A stretch of 64,000 nucleotides of DNA from Candidatus Liberibacter solanacearum CLso-ZC1 (GCF_000183665.1 NC_014774.1:682001-746000); one strand, 5' to 3'; positions 10,942 through 20,697 are shown, numbered from the stretch's first letter. The notes: generated from the letters alone by a model not told the origin. Numbers and translations are program-made.

Positions 10942-12327
10942 GTGCTTTATGAATATGACCTTATTGTAATAGGAGCTGGATCTTCAGGTGTACGTTCTGC
11001 TCGTTTGGCAGCTCAGCTTGGGAAGAAAGTAGCTATTTGCGAGGAATATCGTGTTGGTGGAACTTGTGTCATCAGGGGTTGTGTTCCTAAAAAATTGATG
11101 TTTTATGCATCGCAATATTCCGACCACTTTGAAGATTCCAAGGGTTTTGGGTGGAGTGTTGGTTATCAGAGTTTTGATTGGCCATCACTTATTGCTGAGC
11201 AAGATAAAGAATTATCTCGGCTTGAATCGTTCTATCATGATCGTTTAGATTCTGCAGGAGTGGAAATATTAAAGAGTAGGGCTATTCTTTCTTCTCCTCA
11301 TGAAGTGTATCTTGCAAATGTAGATCGTACTATTACAGCTCAGTACATTGTTGTTGCAACTGGTGGATCTCCTGATCGTATGGATTTTGAAGGTTGCAAT
11401 TTATGTATAACATCAGAGGAAGTTTTTTCTTTAGAGAGTTTACCTCAATCTATTTTGATTGTAGGTGGAGGGTATATTGCCGTTGAGTTTGCTTGTATTT
11501 TTAATGCTTTAGGATCAAAAACAACATTAGTAACGCGTGGTAATAGTATTCTTTCTAGATTTGATGTGGATATGCGTCAAGGATTGACGGAGATTATGAA
11601 TTCTAAGGGCATTCGGATTATTAGCAATAATACACCTAAAAGTGTTTTTAGTGAATCGGGACATTTAAAAAGTATTTTAGAATCTGAAGAAATTATAATG
11701 ACTGATCAGGTAATGCTTGCAGTTGGTCGTAAGCCTCGGACTATGGATATAGGGCTTGATAAACTGGGAGTAGCAATGGATGCGAATGGTTTCATTGTCA
11801 CCGATCGTTATTCTCGTACAAATATTGATTCCATTTTTGCATTTGGTGATATTAGTGGTCAAGCACAACTCACACCTGTTGCTATTCATGCTGCGGCTTG
11901 TTTTGTTGAGACAGTATTTAAAGATAATCCTACATCTCCCGACTATGATTTGATTCCGACTGCAGTTTTCTCTCAACCGGAAATTTCTTCTGTTGGATTG
12001 ACAGAAGAGGAGGCTACGCATCAATTTCCTAGATTAGAGATTTATAAGACGAAATTCTTTCCTATAAAATCTTTTCTTTCAAAGCGTTTTGAGCATACAA
12101 TAATGAAGATTATTGTTAATGCAGATAATCGTAAGGTTTTGGGAGTGCATATACTTGGGAGTGAATCGAGTGAAATTATTCAGGTGCTAGGTATTTGTTT
12201 AAAATCGGGATGTGTCAAAGAAGATTTTGATCGGTGTATGGCAGTGCATCCGACTGCGACGGAAGAATTGGTTACAATGTATCATCCGAGCTATTTGATA
12301 GAAGAAGGTATTAAAAAAAATATTTAA
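10942..12327 (+). CDS. gor: Glutathione-disulfide reductase
   Basis: 461 residues from GTG 10942. FAD-binding IGAGSSGVRSARLAA at the N-terminus; redox disulfide C42-VIRG-C47 in GGTCVIRGCVPKKL, the glutathione-reductase type (lipoamide dehydrogenases have LNxG). NADPH-binding GGGYIAVEFACIFNALG, and the C-terminal AVHPTATEELVTM carrying the catalytic His-Glu pair. Reduces oxidised glutathione with NADPH. No second thiol-reductase gene is nearby. About 245 bp of noncoding DNA precede it and may hold its promoter. Confidence 0.93.
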   Translation: MLYEYDLIVIGAGSSGVRSARLAAQLGKKVAICEEYRVGGTCVIRGCVPKKLMFYASQYSDHFEDSKGFGWSVGYQSFDWPSLIAEQDKELSRLESFYHDRLDSAGVEILKSRAILSSPHEVYLANVDRTITAQYIVVATGGSPDRMDFEGCNLCITSEEVFSLESLPQSILIVGGGYIAVEFACIFNALGSKTTLVTRGNSILSRFDVDMRQGLTEIMNSKGIRIISNNTPKSVFSESGHLKSILESEEIIMTDQVMLAVGRKPRTMDIGLDKLGVAMDANGFIVTDRYSRTNIDSIFAFGDISGQAQLTPVAIHAAACFVETVFKDNPTSPDYDLIPTAVFSQPEISSVGLTEEEATHQFPRLEIYKTKFFPIKSFLSKRFEHTIMKIIVNADNRKVLGVHILGSESSEIIQVLGICLKSGCVKEDFDRCMAVHPTATEELVTMYHPSYLIEEGIKKNI

Positions 12328-12675
12328 GCAAATAAAGCAGATTTTTTCTCCTTTTTTGATAAAGAACAAAACATCTCAATGATTGTAATACTACTGTTTT
12401 TTGTTTCAAAATGAGAAATAGTTCTTCTTTATTATTGATTTATAAGAATATTTTTGCATCTTTATATGTTTTATCAATCATAAAAAGACTATTAAATGGT
12501 TTTATATCAATAAACAATGCATTCTAAGACTAAAGAAAATAAAAGCCTTAATTTATTTAACTTGTTGATGAAGTGAATAATAGAGTATATAACTGACTCC
12601 AGTATTAGAGATTATTCTTCTTTAAATCAGTCCTTGTATATTAAAATATATTCTCAAACGGGTATAGGTGTCATC
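12328..12675 (+). other. Intergenic region before the suf operon
   Basis: About 350 bp of AT-rich DNA without a credible gene. It should contain the suf promoter and any iron-responsive operator. I looked for an Irr- or RirA-like box and found only a weak half match near 12520 (see rejected items). Confidence 0.5.
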
Positions 12676-14145
12676 GTGATAGCAGTGCAAAAAACAATAG
12701 ACCAAGTACGCGATATTGAAGTTGATCAATATAAGTATGGTTTTGAGACAAATATTGAAGTTGAAAGATCTCCTAGGGGGCTTAACGAAGATGTCATTCG
12801 TTTTATTTCAGCAAAGAAGAATGAGCCAGAATGGATGTTGGAATGGAGGTTATCTGCGTACCGACGTTGGTTGAAGATGAAAGAGCCTTCTTGGGCGCGT
12901 GTTCATTATCCTCCCATTGATTTTAACAGTTTGTACTACTACTCTTCGCCTAAAAGTTTTGTTGGACCGCGATCTCTTGATGAAGTTGATCCTGAATTGC
13001 TAAGAATGTATGATAAATTAGGAATTCCTTTGCATGAACAAGAAGCGTTGGCTGGAGTTCAAACTTCTAAAGTGGCTGTTGATGCAATTTTTGATTCTGT
13101 TTCAATTGTGACAACTTTTAAGGAAGAATTAAAGAAATCTGGGATTATTTTTATGCCAATTTCAGAGGCAATTCATGAGCATTCAGATCTTGTTAAAAAA
13201 TATTTAAGTTCGGTTGTTCCGGTAGCAGATAATTTTTATGCTGCCTTAAATTCAGCGGTCTTTACTGATGGTTCTTTTGTCTATATCCCAAAAGGGATTA
13301 GATGTCCGATGGAACTTTCAACTTACTTTCGTATTAACGAAAGAGAGACTGGTCAATTTGAGCGCACTTTGATTATTGCGGATGAGGGTTCGTATGTTTC
13401 TTATCTAGAGGGATGCACAGCGCCGAAACGTGATGAAAATCAATTACATGCTGCTGTTGTCGAGTTAGTTGCGCTTGATGATGCTGAGATTAAATACTCT
13501 ACCGTGCAAAATTGGTATCCAGGAGATTCACAAGGAAAAGGTGGTATTTATAATTTTGTGACCAAACGTGGAGATTGTCGTGGCATAAGATCTAAGATAT
13601 CGTGGACTCAGCTGGAGACTGGTTCAGCTATTACGTGGAAGTATCCTTCTTGTCTGTTACGTGGTGAGTACTCTTGTGGAGAGTTTTATTCAATTGCGAT
13701 TTCTAATGGTTTCCAGCAGATAGATAGTGGAACTAAGATGTTGCATCTTGCTAAGAATACGACGAGTCGTATTGTTTCTAAAGGAATTTCAGCTGGTTTT
13801 TCTAACAATACATATCGTGGGAAAGTATCGGTGCATCGCGGTGCTACGCATTCTCGTAATTTTACGCAGTGTGATAGTTTGTTAATTGGCAATAATTGTG
13901 GGGCTCATACCGTTCCTTATATTGAAGCAAAAAATTCTTCCTGTAATTTAGAGCATGAAGCAACGACTTCAAAAATATCTGACGATCACTTGTTTTATTG
14001 TCTCCAACGGGGTATTCCCGAAGAAGCAGCTATAGCGCTGATTATAAATGGATTTGTAAAAGAAGTATTGCAAAAGTTACCTATGGAGTTTGCTGTAGAA
14101 GCCCAGAAATTGATAGATATTTCGTTAGAAGGATCAGTTGGGTAA
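12676..14145 (+). CDS. sufB: Fe-S cluster assembly scaffold SufB
   Basis: 489 residues from GTG 12676 ([23 protein letters not shown]), which matches both the usual Rhizobiales N-terminus and length. The frame stays open to 12634, adding 14 residues that do not look like SufB. Conserved family blocks visible: [57 protein letters not shown] and the C-terminal [28 protein letters not shown]. SufB with SufC and SufD forms the cytoplasmic SUF scaffold that builds and transfers Fe-S clusters. First gene of the split suf operon. Confidence 0.95.
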   Translation: MIAVQKTIDQVRDIEVDQYKYGFETNIEVERSPRGLNEDVIRFISAKKNEPEWMLEWRLSAYRRWLKMKEPSWARVHYPPIDFNSLYYYSSPKSFVGPRSLDEVDPELLRMYDKLGIPLHEQEALAGVQTSKVAVDAIFDSVSIVTTFKEELKKSGIIFMPISEAIHEHSDLVKKYLSSVVPVADNFYAALNSAVFTDGSFVYIPKGIRCPMELSTYFRINERETGQFERTLIIADEGSYVSYLEGCTAPKRDENQLHAAVVELVALDDAEIKYSTVQNWYPGDSQGKGGIYNFVTKRGDCRGIRSKISWTQLETGSAITWKYPSCLLRGEYSCGEFYSIAISNGFQQIDSGTKMLHLAKNTTSRIVSKGISAGFSNNTYRGKVSVHRGATHSRNFTQCDSLLIGNNCGAHTVPYIEAKNSSCNLEHEATTSKISDDHLFYCLQRGIPEEAAIALIINGFVKEVLQKLPMEFAVEAQKLIDISLEGSVG

Positions 14146-14200
14146 GCTGTAGTGTGATGTTGATGTTTTGTCTGGTAATCATTAAGTAAAGTGAAAAAAT

Positions 14201-14977
14201 ATGTTTGAAATAATCAACCTTCATGCAAAAATTATAGAAACGGATACTGAGATTATTCGAGGGCTTAATCTAAAAGTTGATCCTGGTGAGGTAGTAGCTA
14301 TTATGGGTCCGAATGGATCTGGAAAATCGACGCTTGCTTATGTTGTATCAGGGCATAAAAGTTATGAGGTAACGGCTGGAGATATTCTTTATAAAGGTGA
14401 GAGTATCTTAGATTGGAGTATTTCAGAAAGAGCTTCAAAAGGAATTTTCTTGGCTTTTCAATATCCTGTGGAGATACCTGGTATCGTCACGATGCAGTTT
14501 CTAAAATCCGCCTTAAATGAACAACGTAAAGCGCGTAATGAAGAAGATATTTTAGTGCCTGATTTTATTCGTAAGGTGCGAAAAATAGCAGGTGATTTGG
14601 GGATTAACATGGATATGTTAAAACGCCCGCTTAATTTAGGTTTTTCTGGTGGAGAGAAAAAGATATCTGAAATTTTGCAAATGCATCTTCTAGAACCCAG
14701 TTTATGTATTCTTGATGAGACGGATTCAGGTCTTGATATTGATGCTTTGAAAGTAGCAGCTCAAGGGGTGAATTCTTTACGTTCGCAGAATCGTTCTTTT
14801 TTAATTATCACGCATTACCAGCGCCTTTTAGATTATATCAAACCGGATACTGTTCATGTTCTTTATGATGGTAGAATTGTAAAAACTGGAGATTTTAGTA
14901 TTGTGCTTGATCTTGAAATGAATGGTTATGCTAAATTAATAGAAGAGGTACGTTCGGGCACAAATATCAAAGGGTAA
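14201..14977 (+). CDS. sufC: Fe-S cluster assembly ATPase SufC
   Basis: 258 residues, ABC-type ATPase. Walker A GPNGSGKST at residues 36-44, Q-loop in FLAFQYPVEIPG, signature LGFSGGEKK, Walker B LCILDETDSGLDID and switch histidine in ITHYQRLL. The DETDSGLD sequence is characteristic of SufC. It powers the SufBCD scaffold. Two bases separate its stop codon from the sufD ATG, so the two are coupled. Confidence 0.95.
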   Translation: MFEIINLHAKIIETDTEIIRGLNLKVDPGEVVAIMGPNGSGKSTLAYVVSGHKSYEVTAGDILYKGESILDWSISERASKGIFLAFQYPVEIPGIVTMQFLKSALNEQRKARNEEDILVPDFIRKVRKIAGDLGINMDMLKRPLNLGFSGGEKKISEILQMHLLEPSLCILDETDSGLDIDALKVAAQGVNSLRSQNRSFLIITHYQRLLDYIKPDTVHVLYDGRIVKTGDFSIVLDLEMNGYAKLIEEVRSGTNIKG

Positions 14978-14979
14978 TT

Positions 14980-16265
14980 ATGGGTAATATAACAACAGTA
15001 GAGACTATGTTGCTTCAGGCTTGTGAGAAGGTTTGTGAGGAATATTTTCGAAACCAATCGGTTTCCGCTTTTCGAAAGCGTTTGTTGTGTGATTTTCGTG
15101 ATCGAGGGCTTTTACCAACAAAAAAATTGAAAATTGGCATTATACTGATTTAAAAAATCTTCTAAAAATATTTCCTGTCAATACGGATGAGAGCTCTCTT
15201 ATAAAAGAAGAGTGTGAGTGTCTTGTTGCAGAAAGCATTAAATTATCTATTGGTTCTCAGCCATTATTAAGCGCTTTACAAGAAAAAGGTATCAAGGTTT
15301 TTCCTTTTTCTTATATAGAGGATAAAGATGAGAAATCTCTTTGTTTAGAGCCGATTGATGAACATGATGCCATTGGGTACATTAATGGGATTTTGGTTCA
15401 GGATGGTTATAAGGTTGTTATTCCGGATGAATGTCAATTGGATGTACCTCTTGAATTGCAATCTGTACAGCGTGGTGAACAAAGGCATCTGCGTTATCCA
15501 ATTAGTTTTGGTGTTAACTCTAAGGCAACGATTATTGAACGTTATACATCTCTTACAAATCAACCATCATTAGTATCGTCCATTGCAGATATAAAAGTTG
15601 GCAAAGGTGCAGATATTACATGGATTATTGTGTTAGATCAAGATGTGGAAGATACTCATTTAGGGCAGTTACGAGTTGTTCTAGAACAAAATGCTTTATT
15701 AAAAGTCTTTTTTATTAATATGGGGCAAGGTCTATCTAGAAGAGAATTATCCATAGATGTTGAGGGTGAAGAATCTCGTTTTATGTTGCGAGGGATTAAT
15801 TTACTAAAGGGTCAAACGCATGGCGACTTGTCGATGTTTCTACGTCACAAAGTACCTAATACGAGTTCTACATCTATAGTTCGTAGTATTGTTTTGGAAA
15901 AGTCTACAGGTATTTTTCAGGGAGCGGTGTGTGTATCCCCCGAATCGCAGGGTAGTAATGCAACTATGGCTTCTAATACTCTTTTATTTTCCAATGAGGG
16001 GAATTTTTTTGTAAAGCCAGAATTGGAAATTTTTGCAGATGATGTACAATGTGGTCATGGAGCAACCGTTTCTAACATTAATCAAGATCATTTGTATTAT
16101 CTTATGACGCGTAATATTCCAAAAAATGAAGCGTATAGTATGCTTTCTCATGCTTTTATATCTGAAGTTATATCAGATTTAAATGATGAAGTATTGCAGA
16201 TTTCTATAGAAAAACTTTTGTCTTCTTGGATGGATAAAAATAATAAATTATATTCAACTATTTAA
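14980..16265 (+). pseudogene. sufD: SufD, frameshifted in a poly-A run
   Basis: The ATG at 14980 opens a frame (MGNITTVETMLLQACEKVCEEYFRNQ...LPTKK) that reaches a stop shortly after an A7 run at 15120-15126. Restoring one A puts the frame into IENWHYTDLKNLL, the conserved SufD segment, and it then runs open to 16265 through the C-terminal SufD core (FADDVQCGHGATVSNINQDHLYYLMTRNIP). Total length about 428 codons, normal for SufD. SufD is the partner of SufB. Everything apart from the single missing A looks intact, so this may be a sequencing error, a real lesion, or a gene rescued by polymerase slippage. An internal start would remove the N-terminal third. Confidence 0.85.
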
Positions 16266-16331
16266 CCTAAGTTAGAAAAAATTAGTGCCACAATAAAAAT
16301 AAGTAGAATCTAATACTTAAGAATATACTGC

Positions 16332-16880
16332 CTAACCTTTTTGTGTGCCATCTGAGATCATTTTAGCAGTTTTATAGGCGATTTTTCTCACGTTAACTTT
16401 TTTCGTGTATAAATCAGCCATTTCTATTTTAGATCATCCATACATTGTCATAAATTCATAAGGAGTTTCTCTTGCATTGACTGCTATTGTTGCTCCTGCT
16501 TTTTTTAATCCATGTGCTTTACATTCATTTTATAGTTTGGCTTTTAAGAATTTTTCTCTAAACCAATTGCCGAAAGATTCAGCAGAAGAGAAAGGTTTGC
16601 CGTAAGAAGAGGTCAAGAAAGTATCACCATCTGTTCCTACACATCCAATCTTTTTTGCAAATAATCAAAAATAGGGACATCAATTATCTTCTTTGTTTTT
16701 TTAGTGCGAACTGATACAACTTTGTTTTTAAATATGCTTTTTCTCGACTGCCATTACATTTGAACGCCGTAATCCAAGAAACAGTATTAACTCTAACGCC
16801 AATCTTACCATGGTGTTGATAGGATGGCGATTGCGATATGATTCCACTTTTTTTTTACCGTTTTTTTTATCGTCTACGTA
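16332..16880 (-). pseudogene. Decayed tyrosine recombinase (phage-type integrase), C-terminal part
   Basis: Translating the - strand with two or three frame changes gives ESYRNRHPINTMVRLALELI then FLGLRRSNVMAV, VRTKKTKKIIDVPIFDYLQ, DGDTFLTSSYGKPFSSAE, NWFREKFLKA, ECKAHGLKKAGATIAVNA, then an in-frame stop after MTMYG and SKIEMADLYTKK. These are the box I arginine (LGLRR), the HGLRKAG-type box II (its arginine now lysine) and the LYTKK nucleophile region of tyrosine integrases. Two or more frameshifts, at least two stops and the loss of the box II arginine make it non-functional. It marks an old integration between sufD and sufS. Confidence 0.85.
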
Positions 16881-17295
16881 TGATGATCTATGGTGCGTAA
16901 TACAGGTTTTCGCACGCTAATTACATCTCAACGCCGGTTATTCAACCCGTGGAGATGCACTCAGTGATCTAAGGAGTGTTATTTCTAAGTGTTTGTAATA
17001 TCAAATTTTCATCGATGACTTGGATTGAATATGGGATTACGGGGGAAAATTTGGTCAAGATTCTAATTTTCTGAGGAATGCATAGGATTACAGGAATACT
17101 TGGTTGCACAAGTGATAAGCTCTTTTGTTTTAGCTTCTGCAACCCGCTTTGCTCTTCGCTTTATTCTCTTTGTATTTGAGACACAGTAGCAAAGGGAATA
17201 TTATAGCAATACACGCACAATTCATTGAATAGGAAAAGATCTCAATTAAAACGCTGGATCAACGTAGTTCCAACTCAAACAGATATTCCGATAAG
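16881..17295. other. Unassigned stretch of the suf island
   Basis: About 400 bp between the integrase relic and the lipoprotein array. No frame longer than a few dozen codons and no recognisable domain on either strand. Probably decayed insert DNA. Confidence 0.5.
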
Positions 17296-17587
17296 CTAAA
17301 GTTCAAAGCTCATGTCGTCAAAATTGGAAGAATCTCCTTTATCTTCCTTAGGTCCTACTTCTCCTTTTCCTCCTGGTATCCCATTTGTTCCCTGAGGTCC
17401 TGTGTCCCCTTGGTCCTGGATCACCTTTAGCTAGTGATTTTTTGATTAATTCAGCTAATGCTGTAGCCTCTTTAATGAGCTTAAGAGCTTCATTAGATTT
17501 CTGATCATTCCAGTTACAACCACTCAACATTACAGTTGTTGCTACTATTGCGATTACAAAAGACAAAATTAATCATTAAATATTCAT
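17296..17587 (-). pseudogene. Collagen-like lipoprotein, copy 1 (broken)
   Basis: Reading from the ATG at 17587, the sister genes' MNIQR start has become MNI followed by two stop codons at codons 4 and 5. The rest still reads as a lipoprotein signal (VIAIVATTVMLSGCN) and a helical stretch (DQKSNEALKLIKEATALAEL). It then gives GDPGPRG, a one-base frameshift, and a collagen-type tail GPQGTNGIPGGKGEVGPKED in the next frame, ending at 17296. It is thus broken twice. A TTG could restart translation after the stops, but that start would lose the positively charged signal-peptide head. Confidence 0.8.
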
Positions 17588-17627
17588 AATTTAATCCTTA
17601 TGATTTGTATTGAAATTCACCGTAAAA

Positions 17628-17645
17628 CTCCGCTTCAGGGCGGGG
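17628..17645 (-). terminator. Hairpin terminator between lipoprotein copies 2 and 1
   Basis: CTCCGC pairs with GCGGGG (one G-U pair) around a six-base loop. On the - strand the hairpin is followed by TTTT. Copies of the same hairpin recur at 18019 and 18407. Confidence 0.6.
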
Positions 17646-17672
17646 AGATAAGGCGCAAAACCTCAAAGGGCT

Positions 17673-17978
17673 TTAAGATCTCCATGGTTTTTCTCCTTTG
17701 TATCCTTTGTCTCCTTTGTATCCTTTGTCTCCTTTGTCTCCTTTGTCTCCTTTGTCTCCTTTAGGTCCTGTTTCCCCTTCTTTTCCTTGAGGCCCCATTG
17801 GACCTGGATCACCTTTAGGTGGTAGTTTTTTTAGGGCCAATTCAACGATTTTTTTAGCTTCTTGAGCGAGCGTAAGAGCTTCATTAGATTTCTGATCATT
17901 CGAGTTACAACTACTCAACATTACAGTTGTTGCTACCATTGCTATTACAGAAGACGAACTTAATCTTTGAATATTCAT
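17673..17978 (-). CDS. Collagen-like lipoprotein, copy 2 (intact)
   Basis: 101 residues. N-terminal signal MNIQRLSSSSVIAMVATTVM ending in the lipobox LSSC, so the mature protein should start at the cysteine (about residue 28) and be lipid-anchored. A helical segment follows (DQKSNEALTLAQEAKKIVEL). The C-terminal half is 14 uninterrupted Gly-X-Y triplets from GDP to GEK, rich in GDK and GYK, ending KPWRS. Gly-X-Y runs form collagen triple helices; the helical part could trimerise it. No homologue recognised by name. RBS AAGGATT before the ATG. Middle member of a tandem array of about 390-bp units. Confidence 0.78.
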   Translation of the reverse strand: MNIQRLSSSSVIAMVATTVMLSSCNSNDQKSNEALTLAQEAKKIVELALKKLPPKGDPGPMGPQGKEGETGPKGDKGDKGDKGDKGYKGDKGYKGEKPWRS

Positions 17979-18018
17979 AATTCAATCCTTATAATTTATA
18001 TCGAAGTTTGTCGTAAAA

Positions 18019-18036
18019 CTCCGCTTTAGAGTGGGG
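18019..18036 (-). terminator. Hairpin terminator between lipoprotein copies 3 and 2
   Basis: CTCCGC pairs with GTGGGG through G-U pairs, with TTTT following on the - strand. The base changes relative to the other two hairpins still keep the stem paired, which suggests the structure has been conserved. Confidence 0.6.
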
Positions 18037-18075
18037 AGATAAGACGCAAAACCTCAAAGGGCTTTAAGTTTGCGA

Positions 18076-18366
18076 TTATAATATACTATCTCCTCTGTCT
18101 CCTCTGTCTCCTTTGTCTCCTTTGTCTCCTTTGTCTCCTTTGTCTCCTTTAGGTCCTCTTTCCCCTTGCTTTCCTTGAGGCCCCATTGGTCCTGGATCAC
18201 TTTTAGTTGGTAGGTTTTTTAGGATCAATTCAGCGGATTCTTTAGCCTCTTGAGCGCGCTTAAGAATTTCATTAGATTTCTGATCATTGCAGTTACAACC
18301 ACTCAACATTACAGTTGTTGCTACCATTGCTATTACAGAAGACGAACTTAATCTTTGAATATGCAT
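18076..18366 (-). CDS. Collagen-like lipoprotein, copy 3 (intact)
   Basis: 96 residues from the ATG at 18366 (MHIQRLSSSS...; an ATG one codon earlier at 18369 is also possible). Signal peptide with lipobox LSGC, helical segment DQKSNEILKRAQEAKESAEL, then 12 Gly-X-Y triplets from GPM to GDS (four GDK, two GDR), ending IL. Same architecture as copy 2, but the triplet number and end differ, as expected from slippage in the repeated CTTTGTCTC (GDK) codons. Predicted envelope lipoprotein; role unknown. Confidence 0.77.
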   Translation of the reverse strand: MHIQRLSSSSVIAMVATTVMLSGCNCNDQKSNEILKRAQEAKESAELILKNLPTKSDPGPMGPQGKQGERGPKGDKGDKGDKGDKGDRGDRGDSIL

Positions 18367-18406
18367 CATTTAATCCTTATAATTTGTATCGAAATTCGCC
18401 GTAAAA

Positions 18407-18424
18407 CTCCGCTTCAGAGCGGGG
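18407..18424 (-). terminator. Hairpin terminator upstream of lipoprotein copy 3
   Basis: CTCCGC pairs with GCGGGG, TTTT on the - strand side. It would end transcription of copy 4 before copy 3. Confidence 0.6.
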
Positions 18425-18499
18425 ATATAAGGCGTAAAAACTCAAAGGGCTTTAAGCTTTCGAATGATATAACTCTCGGAATGGAGTGGGAACGTAAAT

Positions 18500-18768
18500 G
18501 CTGGAATCGATTTTTTTTCTCCTTTTTTTCCTTTAGATCTATGAAAATCCTTTGTCTCCTTTATCCCCTTTTTTTCCTTGAGGTTCCATTGGTCCTGGAT
18601 CACCTTTAGCTAGTGATTTTTTTTGATTAATTTAGCTAATGCTGTAGCCTCTTTAATGAGCTTAAGAGCTTCATTAGATTTCTGATCATTCGAGTTACAA
18701 CTACTCAACATTACAGTTGTTGCTACTATTGCGATTACAAAAGATGAAATTAATCATTAAATATTCAT
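18500..18768 (-). pseudogene. Collagen-like lipoprotein, copy 4 (broken)
   Basis: From the ATG at 18768 the frame again reads MNI and two stops at codons 4 and 5, the same two nonsense codons as in copy 1. It then gives a recognisable VATTVMLSSCNSNDQKSNEALKLIKEATALA and a frameshift in an eight-base T/A run. A degraded GDPGPME...GDKGD tail fades out near 18500. The shared nonsense codons indicate that copies 1 and 4 descend from one already broken gene or exchanged sequence by gene conversion. Confidence 0.75.
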
Positions 18769-18779
18769 AATTCAATCTT

Positions 18780-19431
18780 TATGATTTTTATCTTATTTAA
18801 TTTCTACTTTAACATTTATAATGATTTTTCTTAAATTAAGTATTAAGTTGTGTTCACTAATTAATTATAAGATAAAAAATGACCTAAATTTAAGTTAAAT
18901 AAAATACTTACGAGTGATTTGGTATCCAAGGTTGGTGATCGTTATGCACAACAAGCGAACACTCTTTTGCTTAAAGAAGTCTCAAAAATAATTAAGCAAG
19001 CGTTAGCTGTATACCTATTGTAGAGAAGCAGGAGAGAACAGAATTTCAGCGCTATGTGACTTCATCTTTAGTCGTAGCCATATTGGGTTTGGGCCGATAC
19101 AAATACTTCACTATCAGGCTATGCATCTCGATTTGCTATGCTTTCTTTAATTGTCTTAAAGTCCGTATCAAATGTACGGATTAGTTTTTCATAATTCTTT
19201 TTAAGCGGAGCAATGTGGTTATCTTGAATGTTTTTACTTTTTCTAAAGATAAATTGTCCATGACTAAAATCTTTCTATTGTTGAGAAATTAGTTATAATG
19301 TGATATAAAGCGCGATCCTATTCTATTAGGAGATAAGGAAAAAATTTACAAAAAGTTATTTTAAATAAACTACTTACGTTAATTATTGTTCTTCTTTGGA
19401 TAGATAAAAACTCTTAATAATAAGGTATAAT
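18780..19431. other. Gene-poor right end of the suf island
   Basis: About 650 bp. Around 18910-19020 the + strand reads SDLVSKVGDRYAQQANTLLL then KEVSKIIKQALA before a stop. Around 19130-19260 the - strand reads KNIQDNHIAPLKKNYEKLIR. Neither has a proper start or a recognisable domain; both look like phage-gene remains. The last ~100 bp should contain the sufS promoter. Confidence 0.4.
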
Positions 19432-20652
19432 ATGACTTTTGATGTAAATCTTATCAGAAAAAATTTCCCTATATTAAATCGTTATATTAGAAACAAACCT
19501 TTGATCTATTTTGATAATGCTGCTTCTGCTCAGAAACCTCAGGATGTAATTGATTCTATAATTCATACTTATAGTTATGAGTATGCGAACATACACCGTG
19601 GACTGCATTACATGGCTAATGTAGTGACAGATAAGTATGAGGAAGCGCGAGATAAAGTTCGTTGTTTTATCAATGCTTCTTCTGTAAAAGAGATTATTTT
19701 TACACGATCTGCGACTGAATCAATTAATCTCGTTTCTTATGGATGGGGTCTTAAGCATATTTCTGCAGGAGATGAAATTGTTTTGTCGGTGATGGAGCAT
19801 CATTCGAATATTGTTCCTTGGCATTTCTTACGCCAACGTTGTGGTGCTCGTCTCGTATGGGCTCCTATTGATAACCAAGGATTTTTGAAGATTGATGAAT
19901 TTAAAAAATGTTTGACAGAACGTACTAAACTTATTGCCATTACGCATATGTCGAACATATTGGGTACAATTGTTCCAATCAAAGAGATTTGTCGTATTGC
20001 GCAAGAACGTAATATTCCTGTTTTGATTGATGGAAGTCAGGGAGCTGTTCATAACTTTGTTGATGTTCAAGATATCAATTGTGATTGGTATGTTATAACA
20101 GGACATAAGCTTTATGGTCCTTCTGGTATAGGGGCATTGTATGGCAAAGAGTCTCGTCTCAATGAAATGGAACCTTTTATGGGTGGTGGTGAGATGATTT
20201 CTGATGTCACGCAGGATACAGTTACTTATGCTGATTTGCCCTATCGATTTGAGCCAGGGACTCCGCCTATTGCTCAAGCAATTGCATTGGGTATTGCATT
20301 AGATTATATAGAAAAAATAGGTCGAAAATTTATTTTTTCATATGAAAGAGAACTTGCGCGATATACTAGAGCTCGCTTAAAAGAAGTAGATGGGTTACAA
20401 TTAGTCAATGATTCGGTAGAAGATTCTCCTATTATGTCCTTCAAGTTAGATAATATTTATCCACATGACCTTTCTCTTTTTTTAGATGGAGAAGGTATTG
20501 CTACTCGTGCGGGGAAGAGTTGTGCTAATCCTTTATTAAAATTTTTAGGAGTGGATTATTTGTGTCGTGCTTCGCTTGCAATGTATAATACTTACGAAGA
20601 ATCTGACGTATTTATTGAATCTTTAAAAAAAAGCAAATCATTTTTTTCTTGA
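19432..20652 (+). CDS. sufS: Cysteine desulfurase SufS
   Basis: 406 residues, normal for group II (SufS) desulfurases. PLP lysine in VITGHKLYGPSGIGALYG, PLP-contacting histidines in MEHHSNIVPWH, and the active-site cysteine in AGKSCANPLLKF near residue 365. It removes sulfur from cysteine and hands it to SufE, which is encoded at 21734-22174 on the other strand. ATG at 19432 with AAGG about 10 bases upstream. Separated from sufD by the 3.2-kb island, so it probably needs its own promoter. Confidence 0.95.
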   Translation: MTFDVNLIRKNFPILNRYIRNKPLIYFDNAASAQKPQDVIDSIIHTYSYEYANIHRGLHYMANVVTDKYEEARDKVRCFINASSVKEIIFTRSATESINLVSYGWGLKHISAGDEIVLSVMEHHSNIVPWHFLRQRCGARLVWAPIDNQGFLKIDEFKKCLTERTKLIAITHMSNILGTIVPIKEICRIAQERNIPVLIDGSQGAVHNFVDVQDINCDWYVITGHKLYGPSGIGALYGKESRLNEMEPFMGGGEMISDVTQDTVTYADLPYRFEPGTPPIAQAIALGIALDYIEKIGRKFIFSYERELARYTRARLKEVDGLQLVNDSVEDSPIMSFKLDNIYPHDLSLFLDGEGIATRAGKSCANPLLKFLGVDYLCRASLAMYNTYEESDVFIESLKKSKSFFS

Positions 20653-20697
20653 TCATTTGCTGATATTGACAAAAAAACTGCTGATACTGAAAAAATT

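Noticed and set aside
12500..12545. Possible Irr/RirA-type operator before sufB (GCATTCTAAGACTAAA)
   Set aside because: Only one half of the palindromic consensus is present; too weak to list.
17700..17765. Short tandem repeats that resemble a CRISPR array
   Set aside because: The CTTTGTCTC units are contiguous without spacers and encode Gly-Asp-Lys triplets in a lipoprotein gene.
18355..18609. 84-codon + strand frame in the lipoprotein array
   Set aside because: Runs antisense through the terminator and the dead copy 4; no ribosome binding site.
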